Below are positions 60,884 through 64,000 of a stretch of DNA of 64,000 nucleotides, one piece after another; positions within the stretch are counted from its first letter, which is position 1, and each line of letters opens with the position of its first letter. The position numbers and the translations under genes were made by a program. Below the pieces are notes generated by a model. The model searched no databases. It was not told the DNA's origin and saw only the letters and a list, made by a program, of their open reading frames with translations. The DNA is from Maribacter aquivivus (GTDB lineage: Bacteria; Bacteroidota; Bacteroidia; Flavobacteriales; Flavobacteriaceae). Location of the stretch: assembly GCF_900142175.1 (NCBI RefSeq), contig NZ_FQZX01000001.1:1426001-1490000 (forward strand), in the 5' to 3' direction.

Positions 60884-63800
60884 TGCTCTCCTGTTCTTCT
60901 TTATTCTTTTTTAAAGGCTTCTTTTCTGTTTTCTCTTTTTCTAGCGGACTGAACAATTGACTGAATTTGTTGAACTCGCGGTTAAAAATAAAGGCTACTC
61001 CCGTTATTATCAACTGCCCGTCTATTATATTTTGATATTCTTGCCTTCTAAAGCCTTTAAGTCTGTAAGTACCTTCTTCACTTAGTAAATACTCTAAAGT
61101 TACATTGCCGATCAAAGGGGTTTCAGTCTCACTTGAAGAGGCGCTACCTTCTACATCTACGGCACTACCAGCGGTGACAATTAACCGATCATTAAAGAGC
61201 TTTTTGCTCGCGTTGATATTTAATTGCGTTCTACTTTGGGCACTTCCACTTTCATAATCATCAAAGCTATCTAGGTCAAAACCAAGCTCAAAACCCGTCT
61301 TGCCTAATAGCTTATTAGAAATTGAGGTAAGCTCATTTGAAAGTACTTTATTTACGTTATTTCTAGCTATAGAAACTACTCCGCCACTACTACCATCACT
61401 TCCCGTAGTTGGGTAAAAACGATTTAAAGCCAATAATGAAAATACTTGTTTATTCAATTCAGATTCTTGTTCGTTCAATTGTTGAATGCGACTATAAACC
61501 GCACCGCCAAAATTACCCTGTTCACTCTCTGGCATATCTAACGCAAATGATATTTCAGGTAGCATAAGTTGCCCGTCAATATTTAGGTACACAAGAAAGT
61601 CTGTTGCTTGTTGGTATGTTCCAGAAACGCTACTATCTGTACCGTAACTTATAGATGACATTAATGATGATGCTGAGGTTTCTATTTCATAAATAGCAGT
61701 CACATCCATCTTTGCATCGAACGGGTCACCGCTCCAAACAATACTACTGCCTTTTTGTATTTTAAATTCTCGACTTACCAAATTGTACAAGCTTGTTCTG
61801 TAAAAACCAGAATCTAACTCTAACCTACCCGATAATCTAATATCTTGATTTGGGTCTATGTTTAAATTCAGCGTTGCAGCACCAGATGCTTGTAGTTTGT
61901 CATCAGTCTTTTCGTCAAGAACAATAGTGAATTTTGCATCATTTCCTATTTCTAATGTGGTATTGATATCCATTCCTGCAAAAAAAGAATTAGACTTTTC
62001 GCCATCGGTTCGGGTAAGTATGGCATCGGAACTTTCTCTATTTACAAAAATAACCACACCGTCTCGCTCTTGAATATCTAGCTCGTTTTGAGGTACAATG
62101 TACGTTAGGTCGGTAACATCTCGTACGCGTAATTTACCATCTATAACAGGTAGCTCTAAATTTCCTTTTACTGTTAAATCAGCTTTAATACTGGCAATAC
62201 CATAAACAAGCTCGTCATCACCTTTTTTAGAATCTAGTACCCTGAATTGGTCAGTTTTAACAGAAAGGTCAAAATCAGGATTTGCAAAACTCTTTGTAGT
62301 AATAGTGCCATCTACAGTTAATGTACCTTGATTGATATCATTAATGGCAAAGGAGTTGAACGTTATTTCATCTTGATCAATATCTATATGTTCGTTATCT
62401 ATAGCAAAAGTAGATTTGTACGCTGCTAACGTTAAACTAAAATCATTGAAATTTATTCTTCCAGAATATTTTGGTTCGGCAAGTGTTCCATTTACTAGAA
62501 GACTACCATCTAAATATCCCTTAGCATCAGATAATTGCTCATTTGACAGCCCTTGAATAACGCTGGCTTCTAATTTTTGAATATCGAGCTCCATGTTTAG
62601 ATCGGCAGTGTTTTCTTTCGCTGCATAGTCTCCGGTTAAGGTTAGATTTGCTCCACCATCTTTTAATGCCAAATCAAAATCATATTCAGATAATGATTTG
62701 GAAGATGCATCTAAGGTTAATGTACCTAGCGGATTTTCCATGACCTGAAAATCTTTAATATCAATATCTGCCACTAACCCAGAAGCGGCATACGGATTAA
62801 TTATTACGAAATTCCCCTCGACTTTACCTTTTGCTAGTGCTTCATCAGGATTGAAAAAGCTTAGGAATGTTTGTAATTGAAAATTCTGGAACAGAATACC
62901 GATATGGTCCGATTCCATTTCCGGAATCTTATTAGAAATTTCCATCTTTTGAGAATTTCTATTTAAGATTACGTTTTTAAAGTCTGAAAATGACTCGGCT
63001 ATGACTATGTTGTTGTCCTCAGGAATATCCCATTGTTTTTTGTTTAATATGAGGTCTTTCGGACTAATATGAAGCTTTAAAGTATCTTTTTGAAATACCA
63101 AACCGGACGCTATATGCATTACGGGTACAGAGTCATTTTTAGAATTGAAGTCAAGTAACAGTTCTTTGTTTTTAAGGCTCCCTTCTAAATACGTTTGTTT
63201 TAGATGAATGGGCTCATAAATTAAATCTGCCAGACCTGCAGAGAATTTTAGGTTTACAGAATCTCCTTTTATAAAAGCATTTAAGCTGTCTACAGAACTA
63301 CCTGCGTATGAAATGTGTGGCACTTTGATCTCTGCCGAAATTTTTCGTTTTTTTGAGTTGAAGCTAGCGTCTATGTTTAAAGAATCTAAATCTTCTACTC
63401 CGTTGAAAAATACCTTAGATAAAACGGGAGTAGGTATTATGGCAAGTGCCAAATTCGCATCAATATCATCTTCAACTTCAATCGTAGTATCGTCTGTAGA
63501 GAAATACTGTTCTAACTGTTTTTTAAGAGAATCTGTAATTCGATTTGGTGATGCGTTAGAAGTCAATTGCCCATTTAGAAAATTACTTTTAACTGAAACA
63601 TCGGTGATAGAATCTTCAATATGTGCTTTTAAGGAGATTGTAGCTACTTGATACTGCTCATTATCTGCAATGGTAATACCGTCTTCAATAGTTGTATTTA
63701 TCGTAAAATTAGAGGGCAAACCGGTGTAATTTCCTTTAATGTTTGCTGCTATCTTAATATTGTTTTTTGTGAGACCTAGTTCTTGTAAATCTGCCCCAAT

Positions 63801-64000
63801 AATATTTGAAGTAAAAACAATGTCGTTTTCTTGAGATGAAAGTGTCATAGTTGAATTGACTTCCATATTCAGATTTGGGTCATCGATATTGGCGGTAACT
63901 GTACCGTTTCCGTCCTTTAAATTTCCGGTAATTGTTATGTCATTATAATCGTATCCGTCAAATTGAAATTGGGTGATTATACCATCAATTGTACTATCAA
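60873..64000 (-). CDS. tamB: TamB, translocation and assembly module, partial (5' end beyond the window)
   Basis: The frame stays open through the right edge (64000): bases upstream of the internal ATG at 63866 read on with a beta-repeat pattern (YNDITITGNLKDG), so the start is outside the window and at least 1,040 residues are present. The visible part is the AsmA-like beta-helix repeat and the C-terminal DUF490 domain (LSGRLELDSGFYRTSLYNLVSREFKI, NFGGAVYSRIQQLNEQESELNKQVFSLLALNRF, GKTGFELGFDLDSFDDYESG, TQLNINASKKLFNDRLIVTAGS). TamB spans the periplasm and partners TamL, whose gene overlaps its end by 11 bases. Confidence 0.92.
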   Translation of the reverse strand, partial: DSTIDGIITQFQFDGYDYNDITITGNLKDGNGTVTANIDDPNLNMEVNSTMTLSSQENDIVFTSNIIGADLQELGLTKNNIKIAANIKGNYTGLPSNFTINTTIEDGITIADNEQYQVATISLKAHIEDSITDVSVKSNFLNGQLTSNASPNRITDSLKKQLEQYFSTDDTTIEVEDDIDANLALAIIPTPVLSKVFFNGVEDLDSLNIDASFNSKKRKISAEIKVPHISYAGSSVDSLNAFIKGDSVNLKFSAGLADLIYEPIHLKQTYLEGSLKNKELLLDFNSKNDSVPVMHIASGLVFQKDTLKLHISPKDLILNKKQWDIPEDNNIVIAESFSDFKNVILNRNSQKMEISNKIPEMESDHIGILFQNFQLQTFLSFFNPDEALAKGKVEGNFVIINPYAASGLVADIDIKDFQVMENPLGTLTLDASSKSLSEYDFDLALKDGGANLTLTGDYAAKENTADLNMELDIQKLEASVIQGLSNEQLSDAKGYLDGSLLVNGTLAEPKYSGRINFNDFSLTLAAYKSTFAIDNEHIDIDQDEITFNSFAINDINQGTLTVDGTITTKSFANPDFDLSVKTDQFRVLDSKKGDDELVYGIASIKADLTVKGNLELPVIDGKLRVRDVTDLTYIVPQNELDIQERDGVVIFVNRESSDAILTRTDGEKSNSFFAGMDINTTLEIGNDAKFTIVLDEKTDDKLQASGAATLNLNIDPNQDIRLSGRLELDSGFYRTSLYNLVSREFKIQKGSSIVWSGDPFDAKMDVTAIYEIETSASSLMSSISYGTDSSVSGTYQQATDFLVYLNIDGQLMLPEISFALDMPESEQGNFGGAVYSRIQQLNEQESELNKQVFSLLALNRFYPTTGSDGSSGGVVSIARNNVNKVLSNELTSISNKLLGKTGFELGFDLDSFDDYESGSAQSRTQLNINASKKLFNDRLIVTAGSAVDVEGSASSSETETPLIGNVTLEYLLSEEGTYRLKGFRRQEYQNIIDGQLIITGVAFIFNREFNKFSQLFSPLEKEKTEKKPLKKNKEEQESIEK

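Overview
The window is an AT-rich chromosomal segment from a member of the Bacteroidota, most likely a marine Flavobacteriaceae (Maribacter/Zobellia-like; the genus is a guess). Signs of this: promoters with the phylum-specific -7 box TAnnTTTG, in two cases with a TTG/TTTG element exactly 19 bases upstream; almost no Shine-Dalgarno sequences; several TTG/GTG starts; a DnaE with an N-terminal proofreading exonuclease domain; ribosomal protein S16 with a long Ala/Glu tail; a BlaI/M56 pair with a TonB-like tail; a lipoprotein TamA (TamL) next to TamB; and a TonB-dependent receptor with a carboxypeptidase-like N-terminal domain. Most of it is ordinary chromosome. No phage, CRISPR array, transposase or rRNA was seen.

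Layout. 0-1.6 kb: NusG/UpxY-like antiterminator reading out of the left edge, a small unknown gene, a tRNA-Asp, and a GIY-YIG gene caught between the tRNA-Asp terminator and a tRNA relic followed by a second copy of that terminator. 1.7-7.7 kb: DUF58 protein, thioredoxin, DNA polymerase III alpha. 7.9-9.1 kb: HExxH-containing secreted protein and a frameshifted lipoprotein. 9.2-14.3 kb: rpsP-rimM, LytS/LytTR two-component pair, trmN6, glutaryl-CoA dehydrogenase-like gene. 14.4-17.6 kb: operon of LpxH-like phosphoesterase, MJ1255-type glycosyltransferase and GH1 glycosidase. 17.9-21.8 kb: YdeP-type molybdopterin oxidoreductase with a small partner, sugar nucleotidyltransferase. 21.9-31.7 kb: GH109-type Gfo/Idh/MocA enzyme; an operon of TonB-dependent receptor, lipoprotein, Tat-exported PLP aminotransferase and AEC permease, with a divergent Lrp/AsnC regulator; a second Tat Gfo/Idh/MocA protein. 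33-40 kb: complete histidine utilisation operon hutH-hutI-hutU-hutG with a divergent LysR regulator. 40-45.6 kb: nitroreductase, DUF456, BlaI/M56-TonB signalling genes with visible operators, TPR protein, TonB-like lipoprotein. 45.6-52 kb: a housekeeping string (ruvC, hemW, cyclase, DUF4260, DUF4230, Dabb, GNAT, YjbR) interrupted by two repeat-bounded insertions. 52-58.5 kb: two ExbD proteins, membrane MutS-like ATPase, MG2/plug protein, YdjM-like protein. 58.5-64 kb: tamL and a tamB that runs off the right edge.

Most worth a second look: (1) between ruvC and hemW, a 549-bp unit made of a four-helix-bundle gene enclosed by 42-bp inverted repeats matching at 40/42 positions; (2) between hemW and the cyclase gene, four copies of a ~126-bp imperfect palindrome, one split at its apex by a small GIY-YIG gene and one ending at the same internal point; (3) the first GIY-YIG gene, lying in a duplicated tRNA/terminator neighbourhood. 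Together they suggest tiny gene-carrying insertion units without a recognisable transposase. (4) The receptor/lipoprotein/periplasmic aminotransferase/permease/Lrp locus looks like an uncharacterised uptake-and-modification system, loosely parallel to periplasmic PLP enzymes of pyoverdine maturation.
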